The notes beneath the pieces were generated by a model, which saw only the letters and a program-made list of their open reading frames with translations, was not told the origin of the DNA and did not search any database. Source: Candidatus Omnitrophota bacterium (GTDB lineage: Bacteria > Omnitrophota > Gorgyraeia > Gygaellales > Profunditerraquicolaceae). Taken from it: a DNA stretch of 5,474 nucleotides. Where the stretch lies: positions 1 through 5,474 of the forward strand of contig JAGUYA010000034.1 of the NCBI GenBank assembly GCA_020061545.1, written 5' to 3'. The position numbers and the translations under genes were made by a program. Numbering within the stretch: position 1 is the stretch's first letter; each line of letters begins with the position of its first letter. Below, in pieces: positions 1 to 5,474 of the stretch.

Positions 1-750
1 GTTATGCATATTATTTATTATTGTATCGGCTATGGCTCTTTCTGATTCATCGCCTAAGATGACTACTTTTGCGCCAAAATCATCAATTATTCTATCTGCC
101 AATTGGGCAAATTTTATTGCCGGCCAATGTTTTAAAGAGGCGTCCTTACCCCAACTCACACCCGCACCCGGAGCAATCCCGATAATTAAATCCTTATCAT
201 TAACACCACAGTTGGATAGAATATTTTTGCTTTTTGCTTCATTATTTTCTGATATGAATAATTCTAAACTATGGCTTTTTGCTTTTATATCTAATATCTT
301 CAATAAATCCAAATAATATTCCACTACGTGTTTATGGCTATAGCCATCTATATCTATTTTGTGCGTAAGAAATCTTCCGCGGTTCTTATAGTTGAAGCCA
401 AGGCGTTTTCTAATCCCTAAAAACTTGGCGATTAAACTATAGCGATGGTCTAACGAAAAATCTAAAGCCGCATCAAATTTTTCTTTTTTAAGATGAAGCA
501 ATAAATTCCAAAATCTATATATACCTTTCCATTTGGATTTCTGGTAGAGTTTCTTAATATCTCCTCTGGATAAGGCAAATATTTTATCAATACAGGGATT
601 ATTTTTTAAGATAGGCTCTACCCTTTCATTACACCAATAACCGATAAAGCTGTCTGGTTGGTTATCCTTTATCGCCCTAATCACTGGCGTAGTAAACAAT
701 ACATCCCCTATGCCGAATGGATTAATAATAAGGAATTTCTTTAAATCTAT
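1..750 (-). CDS. Glycosyltransferase family 9 (heptosyltransferase-like), C-terminus cut by window edge, non-canonical ATA start
   Basis: I translated this reading frame directly. It is open for 250 codons from an ATA at 750-748 to the left edge, so the C-terminal part is missing; GT9 proteins are usually about 340 residues. The N-terminal Rossmann-like domain begins IDLKKFLIINPFGIGDVLF, with the family's glycine-rich loop and GD (Asp16, the position of the proposed catalytic base in WaaC/WaaF-type enzymes), followed by TTPVIRAIK. The nucleotide-sugar-binding C-terminal domain starts near residue 190 with IGIAPGAG (P194), HWP (W209-P210) and VVILGDESE (about 229-237). The usual DSGPxH segment would lie outside the window. 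The enzyme is expected to be cytoplasmic, adding heptose or another sugar to a lipid-linked core; the real substrate cannot be inferred. It follows the upstream GT9 gene with a 4-base ATAG overlap. No ATG, GTG, TTG or CTG occurs in frame between the upstream in-frame stop (789-787) and the GIGD motif, so the start is either ATA or lost by mutation or sequencing error. Confidence 0.88.
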   Translation of the reverse strand, partial: MDLKKFLIINPFGIGDVLFTTPVIRAIKDNQPDSFIGYWCNERVEPILKNNPCIDKIFALSRGDIKKLYQKSKWKGIYRFWNLLLHLKKEKFDAALDFSLDHRYSLIAKFLGIRKRLGFNYKNRGRFLTHKIDIDGYSHKHVVEYYLDLLKILDIKAKSHSLELFISENNEAKSKNILSNCGVNDKDLIIGIAPGAGVSWGKDASLKHWPAIKFAQLADRIIDDFGAKVVILGDESERAIADTIINNMHN

Positions 751-1733
751 TCTTTCCGTAGCCTCTCCTTTACTTTCGTAAATACCTCATCTACGCTTAT
801 ATCGCTCAGATTATTTTTTTCTATAACCATATGCCCTTCTCCCCAAGGCCCCCATCTTCTTACGCATTTAGCCGGAATATCGCTCCTAAAAATCGCTATG
901 ACCGGAATATTTACGGCACAGGCAAGGTGCACAGGGCCGCTATCACCCGAAATCAGTAATCTGCATTTTTTTAAAAGTGCTGCTAATTGCTTCAAAGCCA
1001 TCCTTCCGGTCATATTAATGAGATTATCTCTTAGATTATTACGGAAATATAAGTCTTTATCTAACTCGTCTTTGCCGCCGATAATGAGCACGCTCAGATT
1101 AAGTTCTCTTATTAATCTTTGGGCTAATCTGTAAAAATATTCTAAGGGCCATTGTTTTACAGGGTCGCTTGTCCAGGGATGGATAGCTATAAGATTATCG
1201 TAGCCTCTTATACCCGCATCCTGCAATAAATCATTAATTATATTGTCATCGACGGATATGGATAATCCCTTGTCTTCTGTTTTTGCTCCCACTAAAGAAA
1301 CCAACTCTAAATTATATTCTATTTCGTGTTTCTCGCCCAGATGCTTTTTATCTTTTATCTTATGAGTAAGTAAGAATCCCCATTTTCTGTCATAACCTAC
1401 TCTTATAGGAATGCCAGCCAGACGAGTAACGATGTTCAGCTCTTTGGAAGGATTGAACATTACCGCCATATCAATATTTTTTCGCTTTAATAATTTAATC
1501 AGCCGTAACTTTGCTAAGAGCGAATGTTTTCCCTTGGTCCATTCAATTATCTCATCTATAAAAGGCAAGCTTTCTGCTAACTCTCTTGTATAAGGGTCTA
1601 TCAGAGCAATTAACCTGGCATGGATAAAGGTTTCTTTAAGCGCCCGAAAAGCCGGTATATTCAGCAAAAATTCGCCGAATCTATCATTGCGCACCACGAG
1701 TATATTCTTAATGGCCTTCGGGTTTATTTCCAT
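747..1733 (-). CDS. Glycosyltransferase family 9 (heptosyltransferase-like), complete
   Basis: This 328-residue protein is close to normal length for GT9 (ADP-heptose:LPS heptosyltransferase superfamily). These are cytoplasmic GT-B enzymes that transfer a sugar from a nucleotide donor to a lipid-linked core. The N-terminal domain carries NILVVRNDRFGEFLLNIPA (residues 10-28) and a typical LTHKI segment (122-126). The C-terminal domain carries IAIHPW (182-187), KQWP (193-196), LIIGGKDE (216-223), MTGR (241-244) and the family signature SGDSGPVHLA (262-271). At the position where most GT9 proteins have the catalytic Asp of the GD pair, this one has Glu21 (FGEF). The ATG lies inside the ligase gene upstream (26-base overlap) with no visible Shine-Dalgarno, so translational coupling is likely. 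It ends in TAG, which shares bases with the ATA of the next gene. It forms a tandem pair with the divergent GT9 downstream. The family assignment is firm, but the donor and acceptor sugars are unknown. Confidence 0.93.
   Translation of the reverse strand: MEINPKAIKNILVVRNDRFGEFLLNIPAFRALKETFIHARLIALIDPYTRELAESLPFIDEIIEWTKGKHSLLAKLRLIKLLKRKNIDMAVMFNPSKELNIVTRLAGIPIRVGYDRKWGFLLTHKIKDKKHLGEKHEIEYNLELVSLVGAKTEDKGLSISVDDNIINDLLQDAGIRGYDNLIAIHPWTSDPVKQWPLEYFYRLAQRLIRELNLSVLIIGGKDELDKDLYFRNNLRDNLINMTGRMALKQLAALLKKCRLLISGDSGPVHLACAVNIPVIAIFRSDIPAKCVRRWGPWGEGHMVIEKNNLSDISVDEVFTKVKERLRKE
762..771 (-). promoter_or_regulatory. Shine-Dalgarno-like purine tract before the downstream GT9 gene
   Basis: On the minus strand this reads AAAGGAGAGG, inside the 3' end of the preceding GT9 gene. 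It is the clearest ribosome-binding-like sequence at any junction in the window. The spacing to the ATA codon at 750-748 is about 14 bases from GGAG, or 11 from the overlapping GAGG, which is longer than ideal but usable. It supports true initiation near 750 despite the missing standard start codon. It could also be chance, because the same bases encode Lys-Glu-Arg at the end of the upstream protein. Confidence 0.45.
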
Positions 1734-2949
1734 GTGTAAATTTATTTAGCGCCAAGGAGAATCCCGCCAGATACCAGAATATTATCGCAACCCGCGAATA
1801 ATAAAGGCTGCTCTCCATAAGGCCGTTCACCGGAAAGGCAATTAAACAAGCGGTTAGAGAAAGCAAAACTATTTTAAGATAATGATTGTCCAATCTTTTA
1901 TAGATATTCTTGCATTCCCTGAATAATTTATAAAGTAACCAGATAAAAATGCCTAAGCCTATCAAGCCGATTTCTGCTGCCATATGCAGAAAGTTATTGT
2001 GCGCATACATATAATCTTTAGTCACAATATTGCGGTATTCTACGGGTCCCCTGTATTTCTTATAATTTTTCATATAGGTATTTGCGCCCAGGCCTACAAA
2101 AGGATGGTCTTTTATCATATTAAGGGAATTGCGATAAACTGCAATCCTATCGTCATTACACATAAACCTAAGCGGATTATATTGCACTTCTTTTGCCCAT
2201 TCTTTAACAGATTTTGGCAAGATAAAAGGTGATATTAATGTAAGTATAATGAGAAAACCAATTAAAACTCTGTCCTTTCTTACAATCCCCAAGAAAAATA
2301 AGGCTATATAAATAGCCAACAACGTTGGCCGGGAATAAGTAAGCAGTATACCTACTAAGGCGATAAAACTCACCAGAAATATTACAATCTTTTTCTTATT
2401 TTTAAAGTAATAAAGTGCCAGCCCGAATATAAGGGGCGCTATCGCGCTTAAATAAACCCCAAACACATTGGAATCTTTAAATGAAGCTGTTGCACGCACC
2501 AAACCTATATTGACAACCGGTACATAACCTCGGATAAAATCTCTACCTGTCAATACCTGCCATATCCCATCAGAAGATGCCACGATTATACCAGCGCCCA
2601 TCGCAAAAATAATCCTTTTTATATGCCTTTCATCCTTTAATTCTTCAACTATAATAAGAAATATAAAGGCATACCTCATTAACTTAAATATACCTCCTTT
2701 AAGACTATCAGCGTAATTTATAGAGTTAAAAATAGACAAGCAAGTTATTAAAAATAAGAGTAATAACGGGACATTTATTGCGGTCCTTGTAAATATTTGC
2801 TCTTTTTTTAATATTTTCTTGGTCAAAAAGCTAATTATTAAAAAACCCGTCGATATACTAAGCAGCGCAGGAGCAATGGATATAGAAAAAGGTATCATAA
2901 CAATTGACCAGTAAATTATACAGTCTAAGTATTTAATTATCCTTAGCAT
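1708..2949 (-). CDS. O-antigen ligase/polymerase family membrane protein (WaaL/Wzy-like, Wzy_C domain)
   Basis: This 413-residue integral membrane protein has around ten to twelve hydrophobic segments (roughly 11-40, 57-76, 91-103, 113-133, 161-181, 187-204, 208-223, 228-245, 325-340, 358-375 and 385-402). A larger hydrophilic loop lies at about 246-324. That layout and the motifs are typical of the O-antigen ligase/Wzy_C superfamily: TYSR (204-207), RIAVYRNSLNMI (268-279), HPFVGLGANTY (282-292) and AHNNFL (316-321), then AEIGLIGL. H317-N318 followed by nine residues and G328 matches the H[NSQ]x9G pattern described for WaaL ligases. Family members act on the outer face of the inner membrane, transferring undecaprenyl-diphosphate-linked glycan to lipid A-core, to protein, or to another glycan unit. 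Ligase and polymerase cannot be separated by these motifs alone; the adjacent GT9 core-type enzymes mildly favour a ligase. The ATG is 7 bases after the stop of the GT2 gene and has no strong ribosome-binding site; the end overlaps the next gene by 26 bases. Confidence 0.88.
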   Translation of the reverse strand: MLRIIKYLDCIIYWSIVMIPFSISIAPALLSISTGFLIISFLTKKILKKEQIFTRTAINVPLLLLFLITCLSIFNSINYADSLKGGIFKLMRYAFIFLIIVEELKDERHIKRIIFAMGAGIIVASSDGIWQVLTGRDFIRGYVPVVNIGLVRATASFKDSNVFGVYLSAIAPLIFGLALYYFKNKKKIVIFLVSFIALVGILLTYSRPTLLAIYIALFFLGIVRKDRVLIGFLIILTLISPFILPKSVKEWAKEVQYNPLRFMCNDDRIAVYRNSLNMIKDHPFVGLGANTYMKNYKKYRGPVEYRNIVTKDYMYAHNNFLHMAAEIGLIGLGIFIWLLYKLFRECKNIYKRLDNHYLKIVLLSLTACLIAFPVNGLMESSLYYSRVAIIFWYLAGFSLALNKFTHGNKPEGH

Positions 2950-2956
2950 CTGTTAA

Positions 2957-3634
2957 TTAATCCGAAAAACGATATTTAATTATACTCCTTATTGCCCGGA
3001 TACCATCTTTACATCTTATCTTTTTTCCTTCAAAATAGGCCCTAGGATGATATGATATGGGAATCTCTACTATACGTAGTCCCTTCTTCGCGGCTTTAGC
3101 AAGTATCTCTGTCTCTATGGTAAAACTCTGCTCTTTAAGATTTAACATTTTAATCGTATCCATGCGAAATAACTTATAACAAGTAAAACAGTCATTCAAC
3201 CCTAAACCGAACAAAAGATTTAATAAACCCGTTAAAAGTCTATTGCCAAATCTATGCATAAGCAAACCGTGATAACCCTCCTTAAATCTGGCTCCTAATA
3301 CAATATCTGCATTATCTTGTTTTATCGTCTCCACTAACTTTAAATAATCATTTGGATCGTATTCCAAATCCGCATCTTGAATTACTATAAACTCTCCATT
3401 TGCATGAGATAAACCTGTTAAGACAGCTGCCCCCTTGCCCCTATTACTGCTGTGATGGATAATTTTTAAATTATTATATTTAATATCTCTCAGAATCTTT
3501 TCTGTTCCGTCGTCAGACCCGTCATCTACAACTATTATCTCCTTATCAATATCTACGGAATTTATCTTCTCTAAAATCTGCTTTATTGTTCTGGTTTCAT
3601 TATAGACCGGAACTATTACTGAAAGTAACGGCAT
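2957..3634 (-). CDS. Glycosyltransferase family 2, polyprenyl-phosphate-sugar synthase type (DPM1-like)
   Basis: This 225-residue single-domain GT-A enzyme has the classic GT2 order: SVIVPVYNE (5-13), nucleotide-binding IIVVDDGSDDGT (33-44), NRGKGAA (64-70), metal-binding DADLEYDP (87-94), LGARF (113-117), CYKLFR (152-157), FTIETEI (171-177) and ISYHPR (193-198). The compact length, the GKGAA loop and the Y-x-PR...GKKI tail resemble dolichyl- or undecaprenyl-phosphate mannose/glucose synthases. No membrane segments follow the catalytic domain, so it probably acts at the cytoplasmic face of the membrane. The likely product is a polyprenyl-phosphate-linked sugar or a glycan extension; which sugar is not readable. 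The ATG at 3634 lies two bases after the TAA of the preceding GT2 gene, with only a distant AAGAGG about 14 bases upstream. A coupled start is therefore likely. All catalytic motifs look intact. Confidence 0.9.
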   Translation of the reverse strand: MPLLSVIVPVYNETRTIKQILEKINSVDIDKEIIVVDDGSDDGTEKILRDIKYNNLKIIHHSSNRGKGAAVLTGLSHANGEFIVIQDADLEYDPNDYLKLVETIKQDNADIVLGARFKEGYHGLLMHRFGNRLLTGLLNLLFGLGLNDCFTCYKLFRMDTIKMLNLKEQSFTIETEILAKAAKKGLRIVEIPISYHPRAYFEGKKIRCKDGIRAIRSIIKYRFSD

Positions 3635-3636
3635 AT

Positions 3637-4335
3637 TTATTTTGTCAACCTCTTAAAAATTGCCCAAAGATATAGCTTAAGATAACTGGGCAATAATCTG
3701 AGCATCCGAAAACTCGACTTTCCTTTGGTTCTCTCCTTCCATATTGTGGGAACTTCGGCTATTTTAAAACCCAAAAAATAGGCCTTAAGCGGTATCTCCA
3801 TAGATATCTCAAACCCGCAAGATTCAATATCTATACTGTCTATAACCCTTTTTCTATACATCTTAAAGGCATTGGCAATATCATGAGTAGGTAAACCTAA
3901 TAAGAAATGAAGTGACTTTCCCACAAAGCAAGAAAAGAAACCTTTTAATTGGGAACCTCCCTGCCGAGCGCCACCTTTAATATAACGGGAGCCACAAACC
4001 ACATCGTATCCTTCATTTATCTTTTGAAACATTTTTTTAATGGTAGATAAATCATCGCATAAATCCGCCATAATCGGAACAACTATATCTGTCCCAACAT
4101 TATTAAAACCTGTCTTTAGGGCATTGGCAAAGCCTCTTTTGAGTTTATTTTCCACTACTCTGATATTGTTATATTTCTCGGAGAGTTTATTTACGAGCTC
4201 AACAGTATTATCTTTAGAATGGTCATTAACTACCACTAATTCATGCGGTATATCTAAAGAGTTCTCTATTCTGTTTATCACATCTGTTATATTATCTTGT
4301 TCGTTGTACGCAGGAAGAACAATAGATAATCTCAT
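3637..4335 (-). CDS. Glycosyltransferase family 2 (DPM1-like), divergent paralogue of the next gene
   Basis: This 232-residue GT-A enzyme begins MRLSIVLPAYNEQDN. It carries LVVVNDHSKDNT (33-44), RGFANALKTGF (67-77), IMADLCDD (88-95, the metal-binding region), CGSRYIKGG (114-122), HDIANAFKMYR (151-161), FEISMEIPLKA (175-185) and ERTKGKSSF (201-209). The last motif is typical of polyprenol-phosphate sugar synthases and related GT2 enzymes. The metal-binding motif lacks the first Asp of the common DADL form (MADL instead) but keeps the second, a variant I believe is common in a GT2 subgroup. The C-terminus (about 211-230, MLRLLPSYLKLYLWAIFKRL) is basic and amphipathic and may hold the enzyme on the membrane; no true transmembrane helix is present. 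Its ATG overlaps the TGA of the GT39-like gene as ATGA, with no visible Shine-Dalgarno, which points to re-initiation. A role in making a lipid-linked sugar donor for that upstream transferase is an inference from adjacency. Confidence 0.88.
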   Translation of the reverse strand: MRLSIVLPAYNEQDNITDVINRIENSLDIPHELVVVNDHSKDNTVELVNKLSEKYNNIRVVENKLKRGFANALKTGFNNVGTDIVVPIMADLCDDLSTIKKMFQKINEGYDVVCGSRYIKGGARQGGSQLKGFFSCFVGKSLHFLLGLPTHDIANAFKMYRKRVIDSIDIESCGFEISMEIPLKAYFLGFKIAEVPTIWKERTKGKSSFRMLRLLPSYLKLYLWAIFKRLTK

Positions 4336-5474
4336 TTAAGTATTTTATATATATGTATAGTCTCGTTTGTAAAGACAGGACTAAATTTATCAAGATGAGC
4401 TTTTACCCAGGTATCCTCTAAAGGAAATTCAATATTCTTTATTTGGTGCAGAGAGTAAATAAACAAATAATCGATATTGCGTTTAATGAGATTATTTAAC
4501 CAGACAGAATAATCGGCATCAGAGCGATAATTGCCTTTGGCTTCTAAATTTCTATGCAGACTTAAAAAGTCATACCCCCAGTGATAATGGCTATTGGGAA
4601 AATAATGCAATTTTGCTGGCTCTGTTTTATTGACGGAAACATAATAGACATTATTTTTGAAATTAGTGCCATACAAAGGAAACGGCACAGGCCTGCCTAC
4701 ATAAGCAATATTATTACCCTGCGTGTTTCTATTTAACCAATCCCACGCCTTGGTAGCATCTGGCCAAAAACCAGAATATTTGGCCATTTTTATATATCTG
4801 GGGTATTCATTTTTTATATAGTTTTTCTCCAGTAACGTTAAGATAAAGATGGCAAAGAGTGCAAACAAATAAACAAAGAAATGATTTTTTATGATCCATT
4901 TTTCTTTAATATATTTTATCAAGGGTAGTAACAAAAAGAATAATAAAAATGTTAATATAAGCGAGAGGATTAATTCTTGACGCTTGGCTAATTCCGACAT
5001 TGAAGCCAAAGTATATATAACCACTAAGATACTGATAATACGCCTAGGTATATTCAAAATTTCAGCAGTATAAAAACCAATAATAATACCCACGCCTATT
5101 AGAGGATATAAATATCTTGTGTTTGCTAAAGGAATTATGTATCGATAAACAAGATAAATCAAAAAAGGTAATATCAAAAAATATGTTAAATAGAAATCTG
5201 GTATTTTTCTTCTTTTTATCAAAATAACTGGTAATGCTAAGAAAATAGAAGGTAATATAAATATTAGAGTCTGAACGCCCAGGCCTTCATGAAATAACAG
5301 CTTGACTAAACTATAATCTTCGATTTTGAAATGTGCCCTATAGGTATTGTTATCTATAACTCCCTTAAAAATAGTTTGACCGAATAATTTTCCGCCGAAG
5401 GCGGATCCGCCTCTGGCGGAAAGATCCAAAGGATAAAGGGGATTTCCTGTTTCTATAAAATTTCTTATATAGGA
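4332..5474 (-). CDS. GT39/PMT-like multi-membrane glycosyltransferase, N-terminus cut by window edge
   Basis: The frame is open from the right edge, so the visible part is the C-terminal 380 residues. It opens with SYIRNFIETGNPLYPLDL, a RNFxxTGNPLYP stretch I recognise from GT39-like (dolichyl-phosphate-mannose:protein mannosyltransferase-type) GT-C proteins, so the catalytic first loop and early helices lie outside the window. Hydrophobic segments follow at about visible residues 68-87, 93-111, 123-137, 145-160, 168-188 and 198-215, with NTRYLYP (118-124) between two of them. An extracytoplasmic C-terminal domain of some 160 residues is rich in aromatic residues and ends with the family-like pattern IDYLFIY...FPLEDTW...FTNETIHIYKI. 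Such proteins transfer a sugar from a polyprenyl-phosphate donor on the outer face of the membrane. Residues 19-28 (SARGGSAFGG) are encoded by an inserted palindromic element; without it the text reads LDL-KLFGQTIF, as expected for the family. A TTG at 5429-5427 could be mistaken for a start but is internal. The TGA overlaps the next gene's ATG. Confidence 0.82.
   Translation of the reverse strand, partial: SYIRNFIETGNPLYPLDLSARGGSAFGGKLFGQTIFKGVIDNNTYRAHFKIEDYSLVKLLFHEGLGVQTLIFILPSIFLALPVILIKRRKIPDFYLTYFLILPFLIYLVYRYIIPLANTRYLYPLIGVGIIIGFYTAEILNIPRRIISILVVIYTLASMSELAKRQELILSLILTFLLFFLLLPLIKYIKEKWIIKNHFFVYLFALFAIFILTLLEKNYIKNEYPRYIKMAKYSGFWPDATKAWDWLNRNTQGNNIAYVGRPVPFPLYGTNFKNNVYYVSVNKTEPAKLHYFPNSHYHWGYDFLSLHRNLEAKGNYRSDADYSVWLNNLIKRNIDYLFIYSLHQIKNIEFPLEDTWVKAHLDKFSPVFTNETIHIYKILK
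5391..5420. repeat. GC-rich double-palindromic element inserted in frame in a coding region
   Basis: Two adjacent 15-base units each have a perfect 6-base inverted repeat with a 3-base loop, TCCGCC-NNN-GGCGGA. On the plus strand the loops are GAA (5391-5405) and TCT (5406-5420), and the centre is GGATCC. The outer arms extend by TT/AA, giving a 34-base imperfect palindrome (5389-5422). G+C is 22 of 30 bases in an otherwise AT-rich window. The length is exactly ten codons and adds SARGGSAFGG to the GT39-like protein between LDL and KLFGQ, preserving the frame. I see no other copy in this window. It resembles in principle the palindromic elements that insert in frame in Rickettsia genes, though those are longer. 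Whether it is dispersed in this genome cannot be seen here. Confidence 0.8.

Noticed and set aside
32..316. Plus-strand open frames at 32-316, 898-1134, 1411-1593, 1984-2232 and 4040-4339
   Set aside because: All lie antisense to well-supported glycosyltransferase or ligase genes, have no recognisable domains, and are explained by the base composition of the opposite strand.
747..760. Programmed -1 frameshift fusing the two GT9 proteins into one
   Set aside because: The upstream GT9 is complete through its C-terminal domain, there is no slippery heptamer at the junction, and the purine tract favours separate initiation. It remains only a fallback explanation for the missing start codon.
1708..1733. 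The 26-base overlap between the ligase and the first GT9 as a sequencing frameshift
   Set aside because: Both proteins have normal ends: the ligase finishes shortly after its last membrane segment and the GT9 begins just before its conserved NILVVRND strand. Such overlaps are common in tight operons.
5391..5420. The double hairpin as a transcription terminator or an attenuator
   Set aside because: Neither strand has a run of T after the stems, and the element lies in the middle of an open reading frame whose family sequence continues on both sides.
5427..5429. TTG as the start of a 365-residue membrane protein ending at 4332
   Set aside because: The frame stays open to the right edge and the upstream codons encode RNFIETGNPLYP, a conserved stretch of GT39-like proteins. 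The TTG is therefore an internal Leu codon and the gene is simply cut by the window.
1..5474. A defence system, CRISPR array, tRNA, riboswitch or insertion sequence
   Set aside because: Every base is accounted for by the six glycan genes or their short junctions. I saw no spaced direct repeats, transposase motifs or structured RNA beyond the palindromic element.

Overview
All coding capacity in this window is on the minus strand. Six genes run in one direction from the right edge to the left edge, with no intergenic space beyond 7 bases. The DNA is AT-rich (roughly one third G+C by eye) and ATA, AAA and TTA codons are common. Every gene belongs to cell-surface glycan assembly. A WaaL/Wzy-type membrane protein and two heptosyltransferase-family (GT9) enzymes suggest a Gram-negative-type bacterium with lipopolysaccharide or a related lipid-linked glycan. 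The style of the proteins resembles uncultivated phyla such as Omnitrophota, but that is an impression from memory and carries low confidence.

Layout in transcription order: (1) 5474-4332, the C-terminal 380 residues of a GT39/PMT-like multi-membrane glycosyltransferase, whose start lies beyond the right edge; (2) 4335-3637, a GT2 glycosyltransferase of the dolichyl-phosphate-mannose-synthase type; (3) 3634-2957, a second, different GT2 of the same general type; (4) 2949-1708, an O-antigen ligase or polymerase; (5) 1733-747, a complete GT9 enzyme; (6) 750-1, a second GT9 enzyme that runs off the left edge. The junctions are a 4-base ATGA overlap, a 2-base gap, a 7-base gap, a 26-base overlap and a 4-base ATAG overlap. 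This fits a single polycistronic, translationally coupled unit. No promoter or terminator is visible, and both ends of the operon are outside the window.

A plausible working model is that the two GT2 enzymes make polyprenyl-phosphate sugars or extend a lipid-linked glycan on the cytoplasmic side. The GT39-like protein would then transfer a sugar on the outer face of the membrane. The GT9 pair would add sugars, heptose-like or other, to a core oligosaccharide, and the ligase/polymerase would join or polymerise the chains. The actual sugars and acceptors cannot be read from the sequence.

There are two unusual points. First, a GC-rich 30-base double palindrome (5391-5420) sits in frame inside the GT39-like gene and adds ten residues (SARGGSAFGG) to the protein. 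It looks like a small mobile or repetitive element tolerated within a coding region. Second, the last GT9 gene has no ATG, GTG, TTG or CTG in the position where it must start. An ATA codon stands there, fused to the TAG stop of the preceding gene. I saw no sign of a defence system, a CRISPR array, RNA genes or an insertion sequence.
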